Positions 44,953 to 53,511 of a stretch of DNA of 64,000 nt are shown piece after piece. The translations under genes were made by a program, and so were the position numbers. Each line of letters begins with the position of its first letter. Within the stretch, counting starts at the first letter, position 1. The stretch is from Actinomycetes bacterium (GTDB lineage: Bacteria > Actinomycetota > Thermoleophilia > Gaiellales > F1-60-MAGs149), in assembly GCA_025360225.1 (NCBI GenBank), contig JANYCN010000042.1:48302-112301 (forward strand), given 5' to 3'. The notes below the pieces were generated by a model, which was given only the letters and a program-made list of their open reading frames with translations, had not been told where the DNA came from and did no database searches.

Positions 44953-45764
44953 TCCCGACCAAGACCGCCTACACGCGACCCGAGAGCATCGAGGAGGCGC
45001 TCGCGACGCTCGCCGACGGCGCCCGCCCGATCGCTGGCGGGATGTCCCTGATCCCGATGATGAAGCTGCGGCTGGCAAGCCCGGCCTCGCTCGTCGACCT
45101 GAGCGGACTCGCCGAGCTCACCGGCATCGCCATGGACGGCAGCGACCTCGTGATCGGCGCGATGACCCGGCACCGGGAGGTCGCTGGCTCCGCTCTGGTA
45201 CGTGCTCAGGCAGGCGCCCTCGCGGACGCTGCCGCCGGCATCGGCAGTCCGGCGGTGCGCAACCGCGGCACGATCGGCGGCTCGCTCGCGCAGTCGGATC
45301 CTCACGGCGACCTGCCGGCGGTCCTGCTCGCGCTCGGTGGGTCGGTCGAGGTGCGGGGGGCATCAGGATCGCGCACGATCGCCGCCGCCGACCTCGCGGT
45401 CGGGTTTCTCACCACAACGCTGGCTGCCGACGAGATGATCGTCGCCGTCCGCCTTCCCGGCGGTGCCGGACGGTCGGCGTACGCGAAGTTCCACCGCCGC
45501 GCCATCGACTGGTCGATCGTCGGCGCCGCGGCCGTGATTCGCGGCACGACGACGACCGTCGCGCTCACAGGGATGGCGGCGGTGGCCGTCAGGGCCACCG
45601 GGTTCGAGGTGATCGTGAACGCAGGTGGATCGCTCGAGGAGGCAGCACGCCACGCCGGCGACGGCACGCGTCCAGCCGAGGGCCTCGACGGATCGGCCGA
45701 GTACAAGCGCCACCTGGCCGGCGTCCTCGCGCGCCGCGCGACCGAGGCGGCGCTGGCCCGATAG
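44949..45764 (+). CDS. coxM: FAD-binding medium subunit of the CoxM type
   Basis: A 271-residue flavoprotein starting at ATG 44949 in an ATGA overlap with the large subunit. FAD-binding motifs are ARPIAGGMSLIPMMKLR and RNRGTIGGSLAQSDPHGD, with the C-terminal CO_deh_flav domain from about residue 165. It receives electrons from the small subunit. No maturation genes of the coxDEF kind follow. Confidence 0.92.
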   Translation: MIPTKTAYTRPESIEEALATLADGARPIAGGMSLIPMMKLRLASPASLVDLSGLAELTGIAMDGSDLVIGAMTRHREVAGSALVRAQAGALADAAAGIGSPAVRNRGTIGGSLAQSDPHGDLPAVLLALGGSVEVRGASGSRTIAAADLAVGFLTTTLAADEMIVAVRLPGGAGRSAYAKFHRRAIDWSIVGAAAVIRGTTTTVALTGMAAVAVRATGFEVIVNAGGSLEEAARHAGDGTRPAEGLDGSAEYKRHLAGVLARRATEAALAR

Positions 45765-45796
45765 TCTGCGCCGGAACCCGAGGAAGGAAGCAACCC

Positions 45797-46558
45797 GTGC
45801 TCGAAGGAAAGCTCGCGCTCGTCGCAGGCGTCGCTAACCGTCGCTCGATCGCCTGGGCGGTGGCCGAGGCGCTGCACGCGCAGGGGGTGAAGCTGGCGTT
45901 CACCTACCAGGGCGAGCGACTGGAGAAGACCGTGCGCGAGCTGGCAGCGAGCATCGGCTCAGACATCGTCGTGCCGTGCGACGTACGCTCGGACGCCGAT
46001 CTCGACCGCGCGTTCGGCGAGATCGCGGGCGGGCTCGGCGGGCTCGACCTGCTCGTGCACTCAGTGGCGTTCGCCGCAGCCGGTGACCTCGAGGGACGGT
46101 TCATCGACACGACCAGGGAGAACTTCTGGCTCGCCGTCGACATCTCGGCGTACTCGTTGACAGCGATGGCCAAGCGCGCGGAGCCGCTGATGGCCGCCCG
46201 TGGCGGCGGCTCGATCGTGACGATGACCTACCTCGGCGGCGAGCGCGTCGTGCCACGCTACAACGTGATGGGCGTCGCCAAGGCCACCCTCGACGCGTCG
46301 ATGCGCTACCTCGCCGCCGACCTCGGGCCGAGCAACATCCGCGTCAACGCCGTCTCCGCGGGACCGGTACGCACCCTCGCCGCACGATCGATCCCTGGGT
46401 TCGGATCGATGACCGACATCGTCGAGCAGCGCGCGCCGCTGAAGCGCAACATCGACGCGTCCGACGTCGCGCAGACCGCCGTCTACCTGCTCGACGCACC
46501 GAACGTCACCGGCACGATCGCCTACGTCGATGCCGGTTACCACGCCATGGGCATGTAG
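45797..46558 (+). CDS. fabI: enoyl-[acyl-carrier-protein] reductase (NADH)
   Basis: A 253-residue FabI starting at GTG 45797 after AGGAAGGAAG. It reduces the trans-2-enoyl-ACP double bond in fatty acid elongation. ALVAGVANRRSIAWAVAEAL is the FabI-type nucleotide site. The catalytic pair fits Tyr155-x6-Lys162 (YNVMGVAK), and ARSIPGFGSM and YVDAGYHAMGM are family-typical. FabI is the triclosan and isoniazid-type target. Confidence 0.94.
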   Translation: MLEGKLALVAGVANRRSIAWAVAEALHAQGVKLAFTYQGERLEKTVRELAASIGSDIVVPCDVRSDADLDRAFGEIAGGLGGLDLLVHSVAFAAAGDLEGRFIDTTRENFWLAVDISAYSLTAMAKRAEPLMAARGGGSIVTMTYLGGERVVPRYNVMGVAKATLDASMRYLAADLGPSNIRVNAVSAGPVRTLAARSIPGFGSMTDIVEQRAPLKRNIDASDVAQTAVYLLDAPNVTGTIAYVDAGYHAMGM

Positions 46559-46569
46559 AGGAGCGAGCG

Positions 46570-46962
46570 ATGCTGAAGGACTTCCGGGCGTTCCTGATGC
46601 AGGGGAACCTGATCACGATCGCCGTTGCGTTCATCATGGGCGCCGCCTTCGCCGACGTCACCAAGGCGTTCACCGCGGACCTCGTCGACCCGTTTCTCGC
46701 GATGTTCGGCGGCAAGCCGAACTTCAACGAGCTGACGTTCACGATCAACGGCGCGGTGTTCCACTACGGCGCGTTCATCACGGTCACGATCTCCTTCGTG
46801 ATCACCGCGGCGGTCGTGTTCTTCCTGATCGTCAAGCCGGTCGCCGCCGCAACGGCGCGGCTCGCGAGGCCCGCAGAGACGGCCGCGCCCGCTGGCCCGT
46901 CGGACGAGGAACGCCGCCACCAGGAGCTGCTCGCCGCGCTCGGAAACGTCCGGGGCGGCTGA
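46570..46962 (+). CDS. mscL: large-conductance mechanosensitive channel
   Basis: A 130-residue MscL with the amphipathic N-terminus FRAFLMQGNLITIAVAFIMG, two transmembrane helices (about 13-45 and 68-98) and a C-terminal helical bundle. It opens under membrane tension to release solutes in osmotic downshock. A GAGGAGCGAG ribosome-binding site precedes the ATG. It sits between fabI and an MBL-fold gene with short gaps. Confidence 0.95.
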   Translation: MLKDFRAFLMQGNLITIAVAFIMGAAFADVTKAFTADLVDPFLAMFGGKPNFNELTFTINGAVFHYGAFITVTISFVITAAVVFFLIVKPVAAATARLARPAETAAPAGPSDEERRHQELLAALGNVRGG

Positions 46963-46964
46963 GC

Positions 46965-47738
46965 GTGCGGCTAACGGTGATCGGCTGCGCCTCGGCATCA
47001 GGCAACCCCGGCGAGGCGCAGTCCGGTTACCTTGTCGAGGAGCGGTCGACCGCGATCCTCCTCGACTGCGGCCCGGGGGTCCTCGAGCGGCTCCGGCTCC
47101 GTGAGACGATGCCCGAGGCGATCGTGCTCTCCCACCTGCACCCCGACCACGTCGGCGACCTGTACAGCGTCGTCTTCGCCGTCCAAGACGGCACCAGCAC
47201 GTGGCGCCCCGCCGTGTACCTCCCGCCGGGCGGTCGCACGGTGCTCGACGAGATGCTGCGGGCGATCGAGCTACGCATCGGAATCCTCGACGCGTTCCTG
47301 TCGCTCCGCGAGTACCGGACAGCCAGCGCGCTCGCGATCGGTTCGCTGACGCTGACCTTTGCACGCACGGTGCACACCGCCCACTCCTACCTGATCCGAG
47401 TCGGCGGCGACGCCGCGAGCTTGGTCTACTCCGGCGACACGGCCCCATGCCCCGCTCTGGCGACGCACGCACGTGGGGCCGACCTGTTCCTGTGCGAGGC
47501 AACGATCGTCGAGGGCGGCGACGTGCCCGAGCGCCGGATCCACCTCACAGCGACCGAGGCCGCAACGACCGCTCGCGAGGCCATGGTCGGCGAGCTCGTG
47601 CTCACCCACATCGCTGCTGCCCAGCGTGACGCGCGGTTGGCCGAGGCGCGGGCGATCTTCGGCGCCACACGCCTCGCGCTGCCAGGTGAGACCTACGCCG
47701 TTCAGTCGCCGACGAGGCCGGCGACGAGCGACCGGTAG
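46965..47738 (+). CDS. MBL-fold metal-dependent hydrolase (ribonuclease Z-like)
   Basis: A 257-residue metallo-beta-lactamase-fold protein starting at GTG 46965. The dinuclear metal motif is His57-x-His59-x-Asp61-His62 (SHLHPDHVGD). A second metal-binding His lies in HTAHSYLIR, and YSGDTAPCP and LVLTHIAA match the RNase Z/ArsR-like subgroup. The substrate is unknown. Its 3' end overlaps a small convergent gene by 37 bases. Confidence 0.88.
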   Translation: MRLTVIGCASASGNPGEAQSGYLVEERSTAILLDCGPGVLERLRLRETMPEAIVLSHLHPDHVGDLYSVVFAVQDGTSTWRPAVYLPPGGRTVLDEMLRAIELRIGILDAFLSLREYRTASALAIGSLTLTFARTVHTAHSYLIRVGGDAASLVYSGDTAPCPALATHARGADLFLCEATIVEGGDVPERRIHLTATEAATTAREAMVGELVLTHIAAAQRDARLAEARAIFGATRLALPGETYAVQSPTRPATSDR

Positions 47739-47866
47739 AGGCGGTAACCGAGGGCCTCGCAGAGCCGGTCGCGGGCGCTCGGACCGATCGCCGGCACCGT
47801 CAACGCCGCTACGTCGTGTACGGCGTGGAGGATCTTCCAGTCGGCGTGGTTGCCCGCTTCGCTCAT
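47702..47866 (-). CDS. 54-residue hypothetical protein
   Basis: A small soluble protein starting at ATG 47866 (MSEAGNHADWKILHAV, then VPAIGPSARDRLCEALGYRL). Support comes from GATCCT ending six bases before the ATG on the minus strand, the same leaderless signal as neighbouring genes, and from a protein-like composition. No family was recognised. Confidence 0.5.
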   Translation of the reverse strand: MSEAGNHADWKILHAVHDVAALTVPAIGPSARDRLCEALGYRLYRSLVAGLVGD

Positions 47867-47933
47867 GCCTGAAGGATCGGATCGCGCCAGGCCGGAACGC
47901 ATCCCCCGGGTGGGGTTTGCCGACCGGTCGTCA

Positions 47934-48596
47934 TCAGAACAGGCGCAATGCCGGCTCGACCTCGCCACGCAGCACCGCCGGGTCAAACGCGATGCACTCG
48001 ACGTTGCGCGCCTCGGCGAGCACCCTCGCTTGTGGTGCGAAGTCTGGCGCAGCGACGATCGCCCGCACAGGGCGCAGGGACGGGTCGCGCTCAACCTGCT
48101 CGCGGTAGCGGATCACCTGTTCAACGGCGGCGGCGACCGCCCGTACTCGCTTGACCTCGACGAGCGTCACGAGGCCCGCTGCGTCCCGGCAGAACAGGTC
48201 GACGGGGCCGACGTCCGTGGGGCGCTCACGCTCGAGGAGGCGCAGGCCTGGTTCGATCACGTGCATCGCCTCGGCTAGCAGCGCCTGGATCTCCTTCTCG
48301 CGTCCCGCGCGCTCAAGCTCGGCGCCATCGGTGAGGGCAAACCGCGTGTCGGCGTGCACCTGCTCGACAAGAACCGTGAGCGACTCGCCGCTTGCCGGAC
48401 GACGCACCCGGATCAGCTCACCGTCCTCCTCGACGACGGTCGGGCCGGGCATGTAGTTGATCGGCTTCGCACCCTTCAGCGCGTGCACGCAGACCGAGCC
48501 GTCGTCCTTGAAGAGGATCACCCGGTCGCCGGGCGCGAGGCGCGTCTCGAGGCGTCCGCTGTAGCCGATCTCGCACCGCGCGACGAGCACGCGCAT
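47934..48596 (-). CDS. nucS: endonuclease NucS (EndoMS), mismatch-specific
   Basis: A 220-residue NucS, which cuts double-stranded DNA at mismatches and provides the non-canonical mismatch repair of actinobacteria and some archaea. The N-terminal beta domain has MRVLVARCEIGYSGRLE. The C-terminal RecB-like nuclease shows GPVDLFCRD...LVEVKR, the (D/E)xK metal site. The start overlaps the stop of the regulator gene upstream (ATGA). No mutS or mutL was seen here. Confidence 0.92.
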   Translation of the reverse strand: MRVLVARCEIGYSGRLETRLAPGDRVILFKDDGSVCVHALKGAKPINYMPGPTVVEEDGELIRVRRPASGESLTVLVEQVHADTRFALTDGAELERAGREKEIQALLAEAMHVIEPGLRLLERERPTDVGPVDLFCRDAAGLVTLVEVKRVRAVAAAVEQVIRYREQVERDPSLRPVRAIVAAPDFAPQARVLAEARNVECIAFDPAVLRGEVEPALRLF

Positions 48597-49327
48597 CAGC
48601 TGGCCCCGGGGATCAGCCCGGTGAGCAGGATCTCGATACCGTCGACGTGCTCTCGCATCACGACGCGGGCCGCGTCCCGGTCGTGGCTCGCCAGCGCGGC
48701 GAGGAGCCGGTGATGCTGGGCGGAGGAGTTCGTTAACACCTCATCGGAGCGCGGCATGCCGTTCATGATCTCCGAGATCATCGCATGCACGTCCGTCACC
48801 GCGGCGACGACGCGGGTCGAGCCGGACAGCGCGGCGATCGCGATGTGCAGGCGCGCGTCGACCGCCCGATAAGCGGGGTAGTCGACAGCAGCGAAGCGCT
48901 CTGCATCGGCGACCAGCTCCGCAAGGCGGGCAAGGTCGGCGGGCGTCGCGCGCTCCGCCGCCAGCTCGGCCGCTCCCACCTCGAGGACCTTGCGAAAACG
49001 GAGGGTGTCGAGGACCTGGGGGCCGAGCTCGCGGAGCACGTCATGCGGATCGCGCGCCTCGAGCGCCGGCAACAGCTCGACAACGAAGGTGCCGCCGCCG
49101 CGGCCGCGGCGCGCCTCGAGGTAGCCCGCCTCGGCCAGCACCCGCAGGGCCTCGCGCACCGTCGAGCGCGAGAGCTCGAGCTGCAGCGCGAGGTCGCGCT
49201 CCGACGGCAGCCGTTGCCCCGGCCGAAGCAGGCCGATCTTGATCGCACGGCCGACGCGCTCGACCGTCTGCTCGAACGCGTTCGCCGTCCGTATCGGGGT
49301 GAAGATCGCCTCGGTGCCCGCCACCAT
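48596..49327 (-). CDS. FadR-subfamily GntR transcriptional regulator
   Basis: A 243-residue regulator. The winged helix is RLPSERDLALQLELSRSTVR with EALRVLAEAGYLEARRGRGG, followed by an all-helical FCD effector domain with metal-site residues (DARLHIAI, AQHHRLLAAL, MREHVDGI). ATG 49327 is preferred; GTG 49336 would add three residues. It is divergent from ccr with only 37 bases between them, so it probably controls the ethylmalonyl-CoA genes in response to an acyl-CoA or organic acid. It is coupled to nucS downstream. Confidence 0.88.
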   Translation of the reverse strand: MVAGTEAIFTPIRTANAFEQTVERVGRAIKIGLLRPGQRLPSERDLALQLELSRSTVREALRVLAEAGYLEARRGRGGGTFVVELLPALEARDPHDVLRELGPQVLDTLRFRKVLEVGAAELAAERATPADLARLAELVADAERFAAVDYPAYRAVDARLHIAIAALSGSTRVVAAVTDVHAMISEIMNGMPRSDEVLTNSSAQHHRLLAALASHDRDAARVVMREHVDGIEILLTGLIPGAS

Positions 49328-49352
49328 GCGCGGCACACGGTAGTGGATCGGC

Positions 49353-49358
49353 CATCAT
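49353..49358 (+). promoter_or_regulatory. possible -10 CATCAT of ccr
   Basis: CATCAT ends six bases before GTG 49365 in the 37-base divergent gap with the FadR-like gene. It fits nAnnnT but lacks the first T of the other examples. Confidence 0.35.
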
Positions 49359-49364
49359 GCCTGC

Positions 49365-50717
49365 GTGACCACTGAACTGACCGCCAACGTTCTCGCCGCG
49401 ATCGACACCGGCGCGACGAGCGCCGACTTCGCCGCGATCCCGCTTCCCGCCACCTACCGCGGCGTCGCGCTGCACGCCGACGAGGCGGAGACGCTTGGCA
49501 GGCTGCCGCGCGACGAGAAGCGCCCGTCGCTCGCGATGCACCTCGACGACGTTCCCCTTCCCGACCTGGCGCCAGACGAGGCGCTGGTCGCGACGATGGC
49601 GTCGTCGATCAACTTCAACACCGTCTGGTCGGCGATCTTCGAGCCCGTGCCGAGCTTCGGCTTCCTCCGTCGTTACGGCAAGGTGCGCGGCGCTTGGGGC
49701 GCACGTCACGACAAGCCGTTCCACGTCGTCGGCTCGGACGCGGCCGGCGTGGTGCTGCGCGTCGGGTCAGCCGTCTCGAAGTGGAAGCCCGGCGACCGCG
49801 TCGTCGTCCATCCGAACGACGTCGCGCTCGAGGAGCCACAGGGCCACGACGACACGATCCTCGATCCGGACCAGCGCGTCTGGGGGTTCGAGTCGAACTA
49901 CGGCGGCCTCGGCGAGGTGTGCCTCGCGAAGGCCGACCAGCTGATGCCGAAGGCCGAGCACCTGACCTGGGAGGAGGCAGCCTCGATGCCTCTCACGAAC
50001 TGCACCGCCTACCGCATGCTCGTGAGCGACAACGGCGCGTGCATGAAGCAGGGCGATGTCGTGCTGATCTGGGGCGCGGGCGGCGGGCTCGGCGGTTTCG
50101 CGACGCAGTACGTGCTGAACGGCGGCGGGATCCCCGTCTGCGTCGTGTCGAGCGAGGCGAAGGCGCGGATCTGTCGCGAGATGGGCGCCGAGCTCGTGAT
50201 CAACCGAGCCGAGCAGGGGTTCCAGTTCTGGGACGCCGAGACGGGCAAGCAGAACCCGAAGGAGCACCTGCGCCTCGGCAAGGCGATCCGTCAGCTGACC
50301 GGCGGCAAGGACGTCGACATCGTCTTCGAGCACCCCGGTCGGGACACCTTCGGTGCGTCGGTGTTCGTGACGCGGCGCGGCGGCAAGGTCGTGACGTGCG
50401 CCTCAACGACCGGCTTCACGCACGAGTTCGACAACCGCTACCTCTGGATGTTCGCAAAGTCGATCGTCGGATCGCACCTCGCGAACTACGCCGAGGCCTG
50501 GCGCGCGAACGAGCTGGTACGCGCCGGCAAGACGCACCCGATCCTCTCGAAGACGTACTCGCTCGACCAGGCCGGCCGAGCCGCTGACGACGTGTTCGAG
50601 AACGTCCACCTCGGCAAGGTCGGCGTGCTCTGCATGGCGCCGGAAGAGGGCCTCGGCGTGACGGACACCGAGCTGCGCGGGCAGCACCTGAACGCAATCA
50701 ACCGGTTCCGCGCGTAG
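49365..50717 (+). CDS. ccr: crotonyl-CoA carboxylase/reductase
   Basis: A 450-residue medium-chain reductase that carboxylates and reduces crotonyl-CoA to ethylmalonyl-CoA with NADPH. VHPNDVALEEPQGHDDTILD, WGFESNYGGLGE, MPLTNCTAYRMLVS and the nucleotide loop WGAGGGLGGFATQ are CCR hallmarks that separate it from simple quinone reductases. With the lyase, acyl-CoA dehydrogenase and MaoC genes downstream it outlines the ethylmalonyl-CoA pathway. A divergent FadR-type regulator likely controls it. Confidence 0.95.
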   Translation: MTTELTANVLAAIDTGATSADFAAIPLPATYRGVALHADEAETLGRLPRDEKRPSLAMHLDDVPLPDLAPDEALVATMASSINFNTVWSAIFEPVPSFGFLRRYGKVRGAWGARHDKPFHVVGSDAAGVVLRVGSAVSKWKPGDRVVVHPNDVALEEPQGHDDTILDPDQRVWGFESNYGGLGEVCLAKADQLMPKAEHLTWEEAASMPLTNCTAYRMLVSDNGACMKQGDVVLIWGAGGGLGGFATQYVLNGGGIPVCVVSSEAKARICREMGAELVINRAEQGFQFWDAETGKQNPKEHLRLGKAIRQLTGGKDVDIVFEHPGRDTFGASVFVTRRGGKVVTCASTTGFTHEFDNRYLWMFAKSIVGSHLANYAEAWRANELVRAGKTHPILSKTYSLDQAGRAADDVFENVHLGKVGVLCMAPEEGLGVTDTELRGQHLNAINRFRA

Positions 50718-50727
50718 CTTCCGCCCG

Positions 50728-50754
50728 GGTGACCGAGGTTAGACCTCGGTCACC
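50728..50754. terminator. bidirectional hairpin between ccr and the phosphatase gene
   Basis: GGTGACCGAGGT and ACCTCGGTCACC form a perfect 12-base stem around TAG. It begins 11 bases after the ccr stop and covers the stop and last codons (T-E-V) of the convergent minus-strand gene. Confidence 0.65.
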
Positions 50755-51368
50755 TCGGTGAGAAAACGGGTGTCGTTCAGACGCGTCAACATCACGCGAC
50801 GGTTCCCGTGGCGGTCGCTGCGCACCCGCACGTCGGAGAGGCCCGCGTTCGCGACGTAGAAGTGGATCGCGTCCGGGGTGCCCCGGTCGAGCAGCACCAG
50901 GTGGCGGAGGATCGCCGTCGTCGTGCCGCCGTGCGAGACGACCAGCGGCTGACCGCCGCCGGCGATGACGTCCTCGATCGCCTCCGCCGTGCGGCGCCAG
51001 AACTCAACGACCGGCTCGCCGTCGTACCCGGCATCCTGCGGGTGCCAGATCTCGTCGTACGGCATCAGCTCGAACATCTCGGCGAGCGTGAACGGGGAGA
51101 TCGCGCCCGACCCGAACTCGAGCAACCGATCGTCGAGGGCAACCTCCAGGCCAAGCGCCCGGCCACACGCCTCGGCCGTCTGGCGCGCACGGGTCGCGGA
51201 GGAGGCGACGATCCGGTCCGGCGGGCGGCGCATCGCGGCGATGTGAACGGCGAGCTCCTCCGCCTGGCGGAGCCCGATGTCGGTGAGCGGATCCTCCTTC
51301 GTCCACCGATGATCGGGGCCGCTCGTCGCGTGCCCGTGTCGTGCGAGAAGGATCCGTAGCTCGTCCAC
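50739..51368 (-). CDS. histidine phosphatase family protein
   Basis: A 209-residue phosphoglycerate-mutase-like protein starting at GTG 51368. The RHG motif is LLARHGHATSG, followed by SSATRARQTAEACGRALG and the second histidine in LVVSHGGTTTAIL. The catalytic His in RHG accepts phosphate. The substrate is not predictable. TAGGAT ends eight bases before the start, inside a palindrome shared with the divergent lyase gene. It interrupts an otherwise co-directional pathway cluster. Confidence 0.88.
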   Translation of the reverse strand: MDELRILLARHGHATSGPDHRWTKEDPLTDIGLRQAEELAVHIAAMRRPPDRIVASSATRARQTAEACGRALGLEVALDDRLLEFGSGAISPFTLAEMFELMPYDEIWHPQDAGYDGEPVVEFWRRTAEAIEDVIAGGGQPLVVSHGGTTTAILRHLVLLDRGTPDAIHFYVANAGLSDVRVRSDRHGNRRVMLTRLNDTRFLTEVTEV

Positions 51369-51375
51369 CGCCCCG

Positions 51376-51389
51376 GATCCTATAGGATC
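51376..51389. promoter_or_regulatory. palindromic bidirectional promoter GATCCTATAGGATC
   Basis: A perfect 14-base palindrome between divergent genes. TAGGAT on the plus strand ends seven bases before ATG 51396. The same hexamer on the minus strand ends eight bases before GTG 51368. It can therefore act as the -10 for both genes at once, and as a symmetric protein-binding site. Confidence 0.65.
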
Positions 51390-51395
51390 TGCCCC

Positions 51396-52316
51396 ATGCG
51401 CCTCCGCCGATCCTGCCTCGCCGTCCCCGGATCGAGCCCGAAGATGCTCGAGAAGGCCCGCACGCTGCCGACCGACCAGGTGTTCCTCGACCTCGAGGAC
51501 GCCGTCGCGCCGAACGAGAAGACCGACGCGACGCGTCAAAACATCGTCGACGCGTTGCGGCAGAGCTGGACCGCGCGAACGAAGGCGGTGCGGGTCAACG
51601 GCGTCGCGACGCGCTGGTGCTGGCGCGACGTCACCTACGTCGTCAGCGGGGCGCGCGAGCACCTCGACGCGATCATGATCCCAAAGGTCCACGACGCCTC
51701 GCACGTGCACTTCGTCGACCACCTGCTGACCCAGCTCGAGCTCGACCTTGGCCTGGAGATGGGGCGCATCGGCCTGGAGCTGCAGATCGAGACGGGCCAC
51801 GGCTGCGTGAAGATGGAGGAGATCGCCGCCGCCTCGCGGCGGGCGCAGACGCTGATCTTCGGCCCGGGTGACTACGCCGCGAACATGGGCATCCCGCAGC
51901 TGTCGGTCGGCGCGATCGAGGCCGACTACCCGGGAGACCAGTGGCACTACATCAACGCCCGGATCGTCAACACCGCCCGCGCCTACGGCCTGCAGGCGAT
52001 CGATGGGCCGTACGCGCAGATCCGTGACGGCGACGGCTTCGCCGAGGTCGCGCGACGCTCGCGCCTGCTCGGAATGGATGGGAAGTGGGCGCTGCATCCT
52101 GACCAGATCACCGTCCTGAACGAGCTGTTCTCCCCCTCGCAGAAGCAGTTCGATCTCGCCGTCGCGATCCTCGACGCGTACCGCGTCGCGACCGAGGACG
52201 AGGGGAAGGGCGCCGTCATGTTCCGCGGCGAGATGATCGATGAGGCGAGCCGGAAGATGGCTCTCCAGGTCGAGGCTGCCGGCCGAGCGGCCGGGATGAC
52301 CGCGAGCGAGGGATGA
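51396..52316 (+). CDS. CitE/HpcH-family CoA lyase, probably malyl-CoA/beta-methylmalyl-CoA lyase
   Basis: A 306-residue TIM-barrel lyase. LRRSCLAVPGSSPKMLEKA, VFLDLEDAVAPNEK (Mg-binding acidic residues), ELQIETGHGC and FGPGDYAANMGIP define the family, and the C-terminal DEASRKMALQVEAAGR fits the Mcl/Ccl clade. Next to ccr, its likely job is cleaving beta-methylmalyl-CoA to glyoxylate and propionyl-CoA, and malyl-CoA. The start looks leaderless. It overlaps the acyl-CoA dehydrogenase by four bases. Confidence 0.88.
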   Translation: MRLRRSCLAVPGSSPKMLEKARTLPTDQVFLDLEDAVAPNEKTDATRQNIVDALRQSWTARTKAVRVNGVATRWCWRDVTYVVSGAREHLDAIMIPKVHDASHVHFVDHLLTQLELDLGLEMGRIGLELQIETGHGCVKMEEIAAASRRAQTLIFGPGDYAANMGIPQLSVGAIEADYPGDQWHYINARIVNTARAYGLQAIDGPYAQIRDGDGFAEVARRSRLLGMDGKWALHPDQITVLNELFSPSQKQFDLAVAILDAYRVATEDEGKGAVMFRGEMIDEASRKMALQVEAAGRAAGMTASEG

Positions 52317-53509
52317 GCGCACCCGATCACGCGGCGCTCGGTCTCACGCAGGACCAGTCCGACATCCTGCTCGCGGTGCGGGAGTTCGTCGAAGGGGAGG
52401 TGATTCCGAACGCCGCCCGCTACGACGCGGCCGACGAGTTTCCCGAGGCGATCGTCGCAGGGCTGCGTGAGCTCGGCATCTTCGGCTTCACCATCCCGGA
52501 GCGCTACGGCGGGATGGGGCTCGACCTGACGACCTACTGCCTGGCGATCGAGGAGCTCTCCCGCGGCTGGATGAGCGTCTCGGGGATCGTCAACACGCAC
52601 TTCATCGTCTCCTCGATGCTGCTCGAGTCCGGCACCGAGGAGCAACGGGAGCGCCTCCTGCCGCTGATGGCGACCGGTGAGGTGCGCGGGGCCTTCTCGA
52701 TGACCGAGCCGCACTGCGGCAGCGATGTCCAGGCTCTGCGATCGACCGCGACGAGGGTTGGCGACTGCTGGAGCATCTCCGGCCAGAAGATGTGGGTGAC
52801 GAACGGCCTGCGTTCCGGCGTCGTTGCGACGCTCGTGAAGACCGATCCCGCTGCCCAGCCCGCACACACCGGCATGACGACGTTCCTGGTCGAGAAGACC
52901 CCGGGAGCGCCGCGTGAGGGGGGTCTGACGATCCCGCCGCAGCTGCACAAGCTCGGCTACAAGGGCGTCGAGACGACCGAGCTGGTGTTCGACGGGCACG
53001 TCGTGCCGCACACCGCCATCCTCGGCGGCGACGACGGGCTCGGGCGGGGCTTCCAGCAGATGATGAGCGGCGTCGAGGTCGGGCGTGCGAACGTCGCCGC
53101 TCGCGGCGTCGGCGTCGCCCGGCGAGCGTACGAGCTGGCGCTCCGCTACGCCCACGAGCGCGAGACGTTCGGCAAGCCGCTTCACCGCCACCAGGCGATC
53201 CAGTTCAAGCTCGCCGAGATGGCGACGAAGATCGAGGCGGCGCGGCTCCTGACCGTCCAGGCTGCGCGCGCCAAGGATGCTGGTCGTCGCGCCGACGTCG
53301 AGACCGGGATGGCGAAGCTGTTCGCCTCCGAGAGCTGCAAGGAGGTGGTCGAGGACGCGTTCCGCATCCACGGCGGCTACGGCTACTCGACGGAGTACGA
53401 GATCGAACGGTTGTACCGGGACGCGCCGATGCTGCTGATCGGCGAGGGCACGTCCGAGATCCAGAAGACGATCATCGCGCGCGGTCTGATATCGCGCTAC
53501 AAGGGGTGA
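52313..53509 (+). CDS. acyl-CoA dehydrogenase, candidate methylsuccinyl-CoA dehydrogenase
   Basis: A 398-residue FAD-dependent dehydrogenase. Landmarks are FGFTIPERYGGMGLDLTTY, GAFSMTEPHCGSDVQALRS, GQKMWVTNG, and the C-terminal HGGYGYSTEYEIERLYRDA that carries the active-site region. In a ccr cluster the expected reaction is (2S)-methylsuccinyl-CoA to mesaconyl-CoA. The protein has normal acyl-CoA dehydrogenase length and lacks the N-terminal extension of the Rhodobacter enzyme, so the substrate is inferred from context. Confidence 0.9.
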   Translation: MSAPDHAALGLTQDQSDILLAVREFVEGEVIPNAARYDAADEFPEAIVAGLRELGIFGFTIPERYGGMGLDLTTYCLAIEELSRGWMSVSGIVNTHFIVSSMLLESGTEEQRERLLPLMATGEVRGAFSMTEPHCGSDVQALRSTATRVGDCWSISGQKMWVTNGLRSGVVATLVKTDPAAQPAHTGMTTFLVEKTPGAPREGGLTIPPQLHKLGYKGVETTELVFDGHVVPHTAILGGDDGLGRGFQQMMSGVEVGRANVAARGVGVARRAYELALRYAHERETFGKPLHRHQAIQFKLAEMATKIEAARLLTVQAARAKDAGRRADVETGMAKLFASESCKEVVEDAFRIHGGYGYSTEYEIERLYRDAPMLLIGEGTSEIQKTIIARGLISRYKG

Positions 53510-53511
53510 CC

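Noticed and set aside
51369..52322. Upstream extension of the histidine phosphatase frame
   Set aside because: It lies antisense to the CitE-like gene; the RHG motif appears right after GTG 51368.
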